From Novosphingobium sp. (GTDB lineage Bacteria > Pseudomonadota > Alphaproteobacteria > Sphingomonadales > Sphingomonadaceae), in NCBI GenBank assembly GCA_024236175.1, contig JACKKY010000001.1, positions 1,664,410-1,728,409 on the forward strand: 64,000 bases of DNA, read 5' to 3'. Position numbers and translations under genes: made by a program. The notes beneath the pieces are model-generated. The model worked only from the letters and a program-made list of their open reading frames with translations. It was not told where the DNA came from and searched no databases. Positions 16,632 to 24,454 of this stretch are shown here, in pieces. Numbering within the stretch: position 1 is the stretch's first letter; every line of letters starts with the position of its first letter.

Positions 16632-17549
16632 TCATTCGTCCGGCGCGGTCTCAGGCAAGACCGAGCGTGCGATGGTGCCGTCAAGCTCTTCGTAGCCGTG
16701 ATAGCCGATGGTCGCGTAAAGTTCGGCGCGGGTCTGCATGCGATCCAGCATGCCCTTGGTCCAGCCCTCCTCGCGGATCGCCGCGTAAAGGTCCTCATGC
16801 GCTTTCGCCGCAACGCGCAGTGCGCTCACCGGCCAGATGACCATGGCATAGCCGAGATCCCCGAACTGCCGTGCGGTCATGAACGGCGTCTTGCCGAACT
16901 CGGTCATGTTGGCAAGCAGCGGGACCTTCACCTCGCGCGAGAAGCGCGAGAACGCCTCGGCATCGTTGAGCGCTTCGGGAAAGATCGCATCGGCTCCCGC
17001 CTCGACGTAGAGCTTGGCGCGCGCGATTGCCCCGTCCAGGCCCTCGCGCTCCAGCGCGTCGGTGCGCGCGACGATGTAGAGGTGCTTGCGGGCCTTGCGC
17101 GCCGCGGCGACCTTGGCGGCCATGTCCTCTGCCGGTGCCAACCTCTTGTCGCTGAGATGGCCGCACTTCTTGGGCAGCAGCTGGTCCTCGATCTGTACTG
17201 CGCCGGCGCCGGCTTCCTCGAAGGCGCGGACCATCTGCATGACGTTGAGCGCCTCGCCGAAGCCGGTGTCGCCGTCCACCAGCATCGGCATCTGCGAAAC
17301 GCGCGCGATCTGGCGGATGAAGAAGCAGACGTCGTCGATGGTGAGGATGCCGAGATCGGGCAGGCCCATGGACGCGGACATCGCCGCGCCCGAAAGATAG
17401 AGCCCCTCGAAGCCGGCCCGCTTCGCCTGCAGCGCCGAAAGCCCGTTATAGGCGCCAGGCAGTTGCAGGATCTCCGGCCGCTCGACCAGCTTGCGGAAAC
17501 GCTCGCCGGCGGGCTCGGTCGGAAGGCTGTCGGCGAGGAGATAGGTCAT
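16632..17549 (-). CDS. Isocitrate lyase/PEP mutase superfamily lyase, PrpB (2-methylisocitrate lyase)-like
   Basis: The product is 305 residues. LPGAYNGLSALQAKRAGFEGLYLSG... opens the barrel. DGDTGFG (about residue 92) binds Mg2+/carboxylate, and KKCGHLSDK (about residue 127) is the catalytic loop of the lyases. PrpB splits 2-methylisocitrate into pyruvate and succinate; the family also includes oxaloacetate decarboxylases. It starts 10 bases after the aldehyde dehydrogenase stop, so both form one unit. Its presence with MmgE/PrpD and PrpF supports a tricarboxylate C-C cleavage step. Confidence 0.87.
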   Translation of the reverse strand: MTYLLADSLPTEPAGERFRKLVERPEILQLPGAYNGLSALQAKRAGFEGLYLSGAAMSASMGLPDLGILTIDDVCFFIRQIARVSQMPMLVDGDTGFGEALNVMQMVRAFEEAGAGAVQIEDQLLPKKCGHLSDKRLAPAEDMAAKVAAARKARKHLYIVARTDALEREGLDGAIARAKLYVEAGADAIFPEALNDAEAFSRFSREVKVPLLANMTEFGKTPFMTARQFGDLGYAMVIWPVSALRVAAKAHEDLYAAIREEGWTKGMLDRMQTRAELYATIGYHGYEELDGTIARSVLPETAPDE

Positions 17550-17559
17550 GGGCGCTCCG

Positions 17560-19038
17560 TCAGAACTTCATGGAGAAGGGGTCGCGCTTGTCGCCCGAGA
17601 AATCGATGAACACCGTCTTGGTCTGCATGAACTCGAGGATGCCCGCTTCGCCGCGCACGCGGCCGAAGCCTGAATCCTTCATGCCGCCGAAAGGCGCCTG
17701 CGGGGCGGCGACGCGGTAGGTGTTGACCCAGACCACGCCCGACTTGATCGCGCGCATCATCCGCATGCAGCGGTTGATATCCTGCGACCATACGCCGCTG
17801 GCGAGGCCGTAGGGCGTGTCGTTGGCGATCTGCACGGCTTCCTCTTCCTCGTCGAATGGAATGATCGAGAGCACCGGGCCGAAGATCTCCTCGGCGGCGA
17901 CCTTCATGTCGTTCCTGACGTCGGCGAAGATGGTCGGCTCGATGAAGAAGCCCTTTTCGAGTCCCGGCCCGTCGGCACGCTTGCCGCCGGCGGCGAGCCG
18001 TGCGCCGTCGCCCTTGGCGGCTTCGATGAAGGACAGGATCTTGTTGAACTGCGGCTCGTTGGCCGCGGTGCCCATCTCGGTTTCGGGCAGGCGCGGATCG
18101 CCCATCCTGATCTGGGCGGCGCGTGCCGCGAGACCCTCGACCATGCGGTCGTAGACGCCGCGCTGCACCAGCAGGCGCGAGCCGGCGATGCAGGTCTGCC
18201 CGGTGGCGCCGAAGATGCCGGCAAGCGCGCCGATCAGGGCGCGGTCGAAATCCGCGTCGTCGAAGACGATGTTGGGGCTCTTGCCGCCCAGCTCCATCGT
18301 CACCGGCTTGAGGTTCGCGCCGGCCGCCGCCGAAATCATGCGGCCCACGGCGGGGCTGCCGGTGAAGCTGATCTTGTCGATGCCCTTGCTGCCGGTCAGT
18401 GCCGCGCCGGTATCGCCAGCACCGGTGACGACCTGGACGACACCGGCCGGGAAGCCGGCCTTGTCGCACAGCTTGGCGACTTCGAGCGTCGTTACGGAGG
18501 CGTGCTCGCTGGGTTTCAGGATCACGCAGTTGCCCGCGGCGAGTGCGGCCGGAAGTGTGTTGGTCAGGATTGCGACCGGCGAATTCCAGGCGGTGACGCA
18601 GGCGACGACGCCGTAGGGTTCGCGGATGGCGAGGTCGAGCGTGTCCTTCTGGTCGAGCGGGACGACGTCGCCGTGCATCTTGTCGGCCCAGGCCGCGTAA
18701 TAGCGGAAGATGCGCGCGGCATAGCCCATCTGGTTCTGCGTCTCGCGGATCACCTTGCCGTTGTCGGTGGTTTCGAGCAGCGCCATCCGGTCGGCGTCGG
18801 CATCCAGCAGGTCCGCGACCTTGTTGAGCAGCCTAGCGCGTTCGCCCGGCGAGGTCTTGCTCCAGGTGGTATCGAATGCACGGCGTGCGGCGGCGATGGC
18901 TTCCTCGACATCTCCGGCGCTCGCTACCGGGACATGCGCCCAGACTTCCTGGTTGTACGGATTGACCGCCGCCATCGTCTCGCCGTCGCCGCCATCGCGC
19001 CACTTGCCGTCAATGAAGAGCTGGTATGTCTCAGCCAT
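17560..19038 (-). CDS. NAD(P)-dependent aldehyde dehydrogenase
   Basis: The product is 492 residues. The catalytic Glu is in MELGGKSP (about residue 248) and the nucleophilic Cys in GQTCIAGSR (about residue 281). KPSEHAS and SFTGSPAVG bind the cofactor, and the C-terminal PFGGMKDSGFGR is typical of the ALDH superfamily. Substrate specificity cannot be read. The frame is open to 19086, but MAETYQLFIDGKW is the usual ALDH N terminus. Operator copy 3 lies about 90 bases upstream, shared with the divergent MmgE/PrpD gene. Confidence 0.93.
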   Translation of the reverse strand: MAETYQLFIDGKWRDGGDGETMAAVNPYNQEVWAHVPVASAGDVEEAIAAARRAFDTTWSKTSPGERARLLNKVADLLDADADRMALLETTDNGKVIRETQNQMGYAARIFRYYAAWADKMHGDVVPLDQKDTLDLAIREPYGVVACVTAWNSPVAILTNTLPAALAAGNCVILKPSEHASVTTLEVAKLCDKAGFPAGVVQVVTGAGDTGAALTGSKGIDKISFTGSPAVGRMISAAAGANLKPVTMELGGKSPNIVFDDADFDRALIGALAGIFGATGQTCIAGSRLLVQRGVYDRMVEGLAARAAQIRMGDPRLPETEMGTAANEPQFNKILSFIEAAKGDGARLAAGGKRADGPGLEKGFFIEPTIFADVRNDMKVAAEEIFGPVLSIIPFDEEEEAVQIANDTPYGLASGVWSQDINRCMRMMRAIKSGVVWVNTYRVAAPQAPFGGMKDSGFGRVRGEAGILEFMQTKTVFIDFSGDKRDPFSMKF

Positions 19039-19120
19039 GAACCCGGAATCCCTCTTGCTTGTTCGTTCGCCGCAGGCCTTTGGCACGTCGTGCGGGATTG
19101 GTCGCCCCTTTTTCGCAACC

Positions 19121-19143
19121 GGCCCAAACTGTCAACAGTTGAC
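19121..19143. promoter_or_regulatory. Shared operator, copy 3 (ALDH / MmgE-PrpD divergent region)
   Basis: This is the reverse complement of copy 1 over 23 bases. The palindrome GTCAAC-A-GTTGAC is at 19131-19143, 29 bases before the MmgE/PrpD start and about 93 bases before the ALDH start, so a single bound regulator could control both directions. Confidence 0.8.
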
Positions 19144-19172
19144 CATCTGATTGCGGCTGCTAGGCCTGTGGG

Positions 19173-20549
19173 ATGAACAGCCAGCCTGAACCATCCGCAG
19201 CCAAGCTCGCCCGCTTTGCGGCGGGCCTTCGCCTTTCCGACATACCCGATCCGGTCGTTACTCGCGCCAAGCTCCATATCCTCGATGCGCTGGGCCTCGG
19301 CCTTGCTTCGAACGTCTATGACTATGGGCAGAGGTCCGCCGAGGGCGTCGCCGCCATGGGGCCTGTCGGGTCCTGTTCGGTCATCGGCCGGCCCGAACGA
19401 CTCGAGCCGCGAGACGCAGCGCTCATCAACGGCATCCTGATTCACGGGCTCGATTTCGACGACACCCATCTCGCCAGCATCATCCACCCCACCTGCACCA
19501 GCCTGCCCTGCGCACTGGCGCTGGGCGAATCGCTGGGCGCGAGCGGGGCGGACGTGCTCACGGCCTTCCTCGCCGGAGCCGAGACCAGCATCCGGATCGG
19601 CCTCGCGGTCGATGGCGGCTTCCACCACGTCGGCTATCACGCCACTGGCGTGGTCTCGCATTTCGCTTCGGCGGTGACGGCGGGCAAGCTGCTGGGCCTC
19701 GATGCCGACCGGATCACCGCCGCGCAGGGCATCGCCGGCAGCACTGCTTCCGGCATCCAGGTGTTCCTCGAGGAAGGCGCCTGGACCAAGCGCTTCCATC
19801 CCGGCTGGGGCGCGGTCGCCGGGATCACCGCCGCGCAGCTGGCCCGCGGCGGTTTCAAGGGACCGTCGCGCCCCTACGAGGGGAAGTTCGGGCTGTTCGA
19901 CACGCATCTGCATGGCGATGAGCCCAAGCTCGATGCCATGACCGACGGGCTGGGCAAGGAATGGCACTTCGGCGAAACTGCGCTCAAGCCATACCCGGTC
20001 TGCCATTTCATCCATGGCTGCGCCGACGCCGCGATCGAGCTTTTTGCCGAGATCGGTGCTGCCGAGATCGTCTCGGTCAAGGCTATGCTGCCCGAGCCGA
20101 CCCTGCACATCATCGCCGAACCGACCGAAGCCAAGGAAAACGCCACCACCGAATACGAGGCCAAGTTCAGCGCCCAGTTCGTCGTCGCGGCCTGCCTGCT
20201 CAAGGGCCGCTTCGGCCTTCCCGACCTTCAGCCCCTAGCGCTCGCCGATCACGAGGTCAGGGCGCTGGCACCCAGGGTCAAATGCTTCGCCGATCCGGAT
20301 ACGGCGTTCCCGACCTTCTTTTCCGGAGGTGTCGAAGTGACGCTGGCGGACGGACGCGTGCTGACGCGTCATGTGCGGGTCAACAGCGGGGCGGGGGAGC
20401 GGGCGATGACCGCAGGTGCCGTGTCGGAGAAATTCATGGCCTCGGCCAGCCTCGCCGTTGCGCAAGACCGGGCTGAGCGGATTCGCGACCTCGTCTACGA
20501 CCTTGAAAATATTCGGATTGCCGACCTCATGACCGAACTTGGCGGATGA
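19173..20549 (+). CDS. MmgE/PrpD family protein (2-methylcitrate dehydratase-like)
   Basis: The product is 458 residues. The N-terminal helical domain has VVTRAKLHILDALGLGLAS, followed by HGLDFDDTH (about 92-100), YHATGVVSHF and KRFHPGWGA, all MmgE/PrpD signatures. The C-terminal half has the KPYPVCHFIHG stretch. PrpD dehydrates 2-methylcitrate to 2-methyl-cis-aconitate; many paralogues act on other tricarboxylates, or in reverse as hydratases. The shared operator places it with the PrpF, TcuA-like and PrpB-like genes. Confidence 0.9.
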   Translation: MNSQPEPSAAKLARFAAGLRLSDIPDPVVTRAKLHILDALGLGLASNVYDYGQRSAEGVAAMGPVGSCSVIGRPERLEPRDAALINGILIHGLDFDDTHLASIIHPTCTSLPCALALGESLGASGADVLTAFLAGAETSIRIGLAVDGGFHHVGYHATGVVSHFASAVTAGKLLGLDADRITAAQGIAGSTASGIQVFLEEGAWTKRFHPGWGAVAGITAAQLARGGFKGPSRPYEGKFGLFDTHLHGDEPKLDAMTDGLGKEWHFGETALKPYPVCHFIHGCADAAIELFAEIGAAEIVSVKAMLPEPTLHIIAEPTEAKENATTEYEAKFSAQFVVAACLLKGRFGLPDLQPLALADHEVRALAPRVKCFADPDTAFPTFFSGGVEVTLADGRVLTRHVRVNSGAGERAMTAGAVSEKFMASASLAVAQDRAERIRDLVYDLENIRIADLMTELGG

Positions 20550-20654
20550 TTGTGCATCCCCGCTGACGATTCCGCTTGCCAATTCCCAGAAACTCCACAT
20601 AATGAAACGCAAGAGGTGCTATTATAACAAGGCGATTCGGAAGAGGAGACGGCA

Positions 20655-22019
20655 ATGGCGACAGTGGCGCAATCGGGTGCGGTCGAGCGGCTGACGAGCC
20701 TGGTGCATGCGGAGGATCGCTACGACTATTCTGCGCAAGATGTCCGTGACACGCAGGTCGAGGCGATGAACGAGCGGTTCCAGGACCGCGTCGGCAAGAT
20801 CAAACTGCTGCGCCATCGCGCCGAGGAAGCCGGCATCAGCGCAATCCGCTCGCTGGAAGAAGCATCCAAGGTGCTGTTCCCCCACACGGCCTACAAGAGC
20901 TATCCCGAAAGCTTCCTGATGGACGAACGCTGGGACCGGTTGAGCAAGTGGCTGGATACCGTTTCGACCTATCGCGTGCCGCCTATCGAACGCGACGCGG
21001 TCAAGGACGTCGACGACTGGATCGCCAAACTGCAGGAAAGCGATCACTACGTTTCCTGCTCCAGCGGGACGACCGGCAAGTCGGCGATGCTGGTCGCCTC
21101 GGCCCAGGACATGGAATGGGTCAAGACGGAAGGGCCCCAGGCCTACACCTGGGGCTCGGGTGTCCCGCTCGACCGCAGCCGCCGCATGTTCGGCCTGGCG
21201 CCGGTGGCCAAGGTGCCGCGCAACGAGGCGACCGGCGAAGGTTACCGCCGCTCTCTGCAGGATCCGAATTCGGAACCCTTCGCCTATCCGGCGCCTCCGA
21301 TCACGGTGGGCGGGCTCACCCAGATGGTCGTGCTGCGCAAGAAGATTGCCGACGGCACGGCTACCCCGACCGAGATTGCCCAGTTCGAAGAGATTTCCGC
21401 GTCTCGGGCAAAGGCGATGGACGACGCAATTGCTCTGACGGCCGATGCGCTCGTCGAAGCGCGCAAGGACAAGATTCACGTCACCGGCCTGTGGTCCGGC
21501 CTCTATGCCGTTGCCAAGGCTGTGCGCGACATGGGCTACAGCGCCAAGGACTTCAATCCGGAGAACTCGATCTATGTCGGGGGCGGCCTGAAGCGCGCAC
21601 AGCTACCGACCGATTATCGCGAGTTTGTCTACGAGACCTTCAACATCGCGCCGGAACGCAACTACCAGAACTACTCTATGCAGGAGCTGCAGTCCGGCAT
21701 GCCGCGTTGCCAGAAGGGCGGCCGCTATCACCTGCCGCCCTGGGTGGTCCCGCTGATTCTCGACAAGCCCGGCGACAACCTGCTGCCGATCGCCGATGGC
21801 GAGTTCGAAGGCCGTGCCGCCTTCTTCGACCTGTCGCTCGACGGCCGGTGGGGCGGGGTGATCTCCGGCGACAGGATTTCGATCGATTTCAGCCCTTGTG
21901 CCTGCGGCGCGAAGAGCCCTTCGGTCCGAGACGACATTGCCCGTTATGCCGATCTGGAAGGCGATGATAAGATCGGCTGCGCGGGAACCGTGGATGCTTA
22001 TGTGAGAGGTGTGTCATGA
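20655..22019 (+). CDS. LuxE-like acyl-protein synthetase / AMP-forming acid ligase
   Basis: The product is 454 residues. SCSSGTTGKSA (about residues 133-144) is the AMP-binding loop; YVGGGLKRAQLP and YSMQELQSGMPRCQ follow in the order seen in LuxE and phenylacetate-CoA ligase relatives. A Cys pair (SPCACG) lies near the end. LuxE activates a fatty acid as acyl-AMP and passes it to the LuxC reductase. ATGA overlap with the LuxC-like gene supports a two-component carboxylic acid reductase. RBS AGAGGAGA precedes the ATG. A CoA ligase feeding an acyl-CoA reductase is the alternative. Confidence 0.75.
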   Translation: MATVAQSGAVERLTSLVHAEDRYDYSAQDVRDTQVEAMNERFQDRVGKIKLLRHRAEEAGISAIRSLEEASKVLFPHTAYKSYPESFLMDERWDRLSKWLDTVSTYRVPPIERDAVKDVDDWIAKLQESDHYVSCSSGTTGKSAMLVASAQDMEWVKTEGPQAYTWGSGVPLDRSRRMFGLAPVAKVPRNEATGEGYRRSLQDPNSEPFAYPAPPITVGGLTQMVVLRKKIADGTATPTEIAQFEEISASRAKAMDDAIALTADALVEARKDKIHVTGLWSGLYAVAKAVRDMGYSAKDFNPENSIYVGGGLKRAQLPTDYREFVYETFNIAPERNYQNYSMQELQSGMPRCQKGGRYHLPPWVVPLILDKPGDNLLPIADGEFEGRAAFFDLSLDGRWGGVISGDRISIDFSPCACGAKSPSVRDDIARYADLEGDDKIGCAGTVDAYVRGVS

Positions 22020-23443
22020 ACGTTCTGACCGATGTGAATACGCAGATCGACGAATCCGTCGATTCCGCCCCGTTCTTCATTCGCGGCCAGGTGGTCGAAG
22101 GGCATGACGCCACCCACCGCTCGCGTGATCTTGGCGTTACTTTCGCGACGCCAAAGCTCGAGCTCGACGAACTGGTGCATCCCCGCACCGAACTGCCGCC
22201 GCTGCTCAACGTTCCGCTTGCCGAAATCATCGACTTCCTGGTCGAGGCCGGCCAGCGGATGTGCGACGGCAAGAACCCCTATGTGGAAGCCTGCATCGAC
22301 CGCATGGCCAAGGTCAGCCTTGCGCCGCGCAAGGTTGTCGAGTTCCAGATGACCAACGCCACGGAATATCTCGACAAGCAGGTCCTCCAGGAAGTCGTCG
22401 AGCAGAATTTCCCCAACCCAAGGGCGCTCGACGAATGGGTGCCGCATACCGATCACCAGGGACGTCGCAGCTTCATCCGCGCCTATGCCCCGCGCCTGAT
22501 CCACGTGCTGCCCGGCAATTCGCCCGGCATGGGCATCCGCTCGATCGCCCAGAGCGCGCTGGTGAAGTCGGTCAGCCTGTTCAAGATGCCGTCGGCCGAT
22601 CCGTTCTCGACGGTCGCCTTCCTGCGTACGATGGCCGACATCGACCCCAACCATCCCGTGGTCCAGTCGATGTCTGCGGTCTACTGGCGCGGCGGCGAGG
22701 AAAGTGTAGAGCGTATCCTCTATCGCCCGCAGTATTTCGACAAGCTCGTCGCGTGGGGCGGCGGCGACGCGATCAACAATGTTATGAAATATATCGGACC
22801 GGGCTTCCAGCTCGTGTCGTTCGATCCGAAGACCTCGATTTCGATGGTCGGCAAGGAGGTCTTCGAATCCGAAGAGGCGATCGCCGAAGCGGCAGAGCTC
22901 AATGCCCGCGACGTATCGATCCTCAACCAGGAAGCCTGCGTCTGCAGCCGCTTCACCTTCCTCGAGGCGACGCCGGAACAAGGCGACCGTTACGCCGAGG
23001 CGCTGGCAGAGCGCCTGCGTGTCGACCGCATGAGCGAAGGCACGCCGCGACCGCTGGACATGGAGCTCAAGGAGCAGATCGACGTGCTGCGCATGATGGA
23101 CGACGAATACGCCGTCTTCGGCAAGTCCGACGGGCGCGGGGTCGCCATCCGCTCCGAGGAGCCGGTGGACTTCCATCCGCTGCGCAAGACGTCCAATGTC
23201 GTGTGCGTACCCGATCTCATGGACGCCATGAAATATGTGAACGTCGCGACCCAGACTGTCGGTGTCTATCCCTTCGATCGCATGCCCGAACTGCGCGATC
23301 ATCTCGCCAGTGGCGGCGCCCAGCGTGTCGTGCGTCTCGGTGAAGCCGGCCCGAGTGCGATCGGCAACCCGCACGACGCGATGTATCCGCTGCACCGCTT
23401 CGTCCACTGGATGGCGAACGAAGACGGCTGCGAAGGCGAGTGA
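22016..23443 (+). CDS. LuxC-like acyl-CoA reductase
   Basis: The product is 475 residues. HVLPGNSPGMGIRSIAQSAL matches the NADPH-binding part of LuxC/aldehyde-dehydrogenase-like acyl reductases, and ILNQEACVCSRFTF (about residues 300-313) holds the catalytic Cys. LuxC takes an acyl group from LuxE and reduces it to the aldehyde with NADPH. The start overlaps the LuxE-like stop by 4 bases. Together they should make an aldehyde from an acid. The luciferase-like gene downstream, on the other strand, is a possible consumer (inference). Confidence 0.82.
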   Translation: MNVLTDVNTQIDESVDSAPFFIRGQVVEGHDATHRSRDLGVTFATPKLELDELVHPRTELPPLLNVPLAEIIDFLVEAGQRMCDGKNPYVEACIDRMAKVSLAPRKVVEFQMTNATEYLDKQVLQEVVEQNFPNPRALDEWVPHTDHQGRRSFIRAYAPRLIHVLPGNSPGMGIRSIAQSALVKSVSLFKMPSADPFSTVAFLRTMADIDPNHPVVQSMSAVYWRGGEESVERILYRPQYFDKLVAWGGGDAINNVMKYIGPGFQLVSFDPKTSISMVGKEVFESEEAIAEAAELNARDVSILNQEACVCSRFTFLEATPEQGDRYAEALAERLRVDRMSEGTPRPLDMELKEQIDVLRMMDDEYAVFGKSDGRGVAIRSEEPVDFHPLRKTSNVVCVPDLMDAMKYVNVATQTVGVYPFDRMPELRDHLASGGAQRVVRLGEAGPSAIGNPHDAMYPLHRFVHWMANEDGCEGE

Positions 23444-23461
23444 TCGTCCGAAATTGAGGAC

Positions 23462-23486
23462 GGGGACCGAAGCAGTTTCGGTCCTC
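23462..23486. terminator. Hairpin between convergent luxC-like and luciferase-like genes
   Basis: GGACCGAA (23464-23471) pairs with TTCGGTCC (23477-23484), extended by a G-T and a G-C pair, followed by TCGTTCG. It lies 19 bases after the LuxC-like stop and is probably a bidirectional terminator. Confidence 0.55.
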
Positions 23487-23499
23487 GTTCGAATGGCCG

Positions 23500-24399
23500 C
23501 TAGGTCATCTTGCGGATGATGGTCTCCGCATAATGTTCCATGGTCCGTTTCTTGTCGTCGATGGATGATTGCCGGCCAAGGCCCTCGCTGTGCCCCCGGT
23601 CGAGCCCTCCCATGTCGAATGGCGGCAGGAAAGTTGCTGTCGCGCCCATGTCCTCGAGCCGCTTGTAGGTATCGACGACGGGGTTGGGCGGCAGGATCGG
23701 GATGATGGTTTCAAACGGCAGGTGGTCGCGCCCGGCTTCCTTGCGCAGCCGGTTGAGATCGTCGAGGAGACCGGGGATTTCGTTCATCGAATGACCCGGA
23801 CCGACATATCCCTCGCAAAGGTGAGCTGTCCGTTTCAGGGCCGCCGCGCTCTTGCCGCCGCAATAGAAGGGTACCGGCTCGGTCGGTACCGGTCGCATCT
23901 CGATCTCGTCGAAATCGAAGAACTCGCCATGATGTGAGACCACGCCGCCGGCCCACAGCTTGCGCATCACCTCGATCATCTCGTCGGTTCGCCTGCCGCG
24001 GGTGTGGAAGTCCACGCCCATCGCGTCGAATTCCTCCTTCTGCCAGCCGACCCCGAAACCGATCGTGACGCGGTTGTTGCTGATTCGCGCGCAGGTTCCT
24101 GCCTGCTTGGCAACCTCGATGGGATTGCGCAGCGGCAGCAGATAGACGGACGAAGAGAAACGCAGCTTGGTCGTCACCGCCGCCATGGCGGCGAAGGACG
24201 ACCACACGTCGGCATAGTCGTAATCCAGCGCGTGGTTCATCTTGCCGTCTTCGCTGTAGAGATATTTCGACTGCGTCTTCTTGGTCAGGAACAGGTGTTC
24301 CGAATTCATGACTCCGTGAAATCCGACTTCCTCGGCGAATTTCGCGATTTCGGTCAGCTGTTCGGGCTCGACCCACGAGATGCTTTGCCAGAATTTCAT
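23500..24399 (-). CDS. Luciferase-like monooxygenase (LLM class flavin- or F420-dependent oxidoreductase)
   Basis: The product is 299 residues. The barrel begins MKFWQSISWVEPEQL, with HLFLTK after strand 2, LRFSSSVYLLPLRNPIEVAKQ and RVTIGFGVGWQKEEFDAMG, all standard in the bacterial luciferase-like family. Closest in style to F420-type members, but FMN cannot be excluded. ATG 24399 begins the conserved domain although the frame is open to 24537. It converges with the LuxE/LuxC-like pair and is followed on its own strand by nothing; the PQQ dehydrogenase lies upstream. Confidence 0.85.
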   Translation of the reverse strand: MKFWQSISWVEPEQLTEIAKFAEEVGFHGVMNSEHLFLTKKTQSKYLYSEDGKMNHALDYDYADVWSSFAAMAAVTTKLRFSSSVYLLPLRNPIEVAKQAGTCARISNNRVTIGFGVGWQKEEFDAMGVDFHTRGRRTDEMIEVMRKLWAGGVVSHHGEFFDFDEIEMRPVPTEPVPFYCGGKSAAALKRTAHLCEGYVGPGHSMNEIPGLLDDLNRLRKEAGRDHLPFETIIPILPPNPVVDTYKRLEDMGATATFLPPFDMGGLDRGHSEGLGRQSSIDDKKRTMEHYAETIIRKMT

Positions 24400-24454
24400 G
24401 CCTTGCTCTCTTGGCCGACCATTGCCGGGAAGGTCACCATGTCGAACTGTCCCG

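Noticed and set aside
16454..16813. 119-codon minus-strand ORF over the end of the lyase gene
   Set aside because: Overlaps the PrpB-like gene out of phase and spans the inverted repeat; no coding signature.
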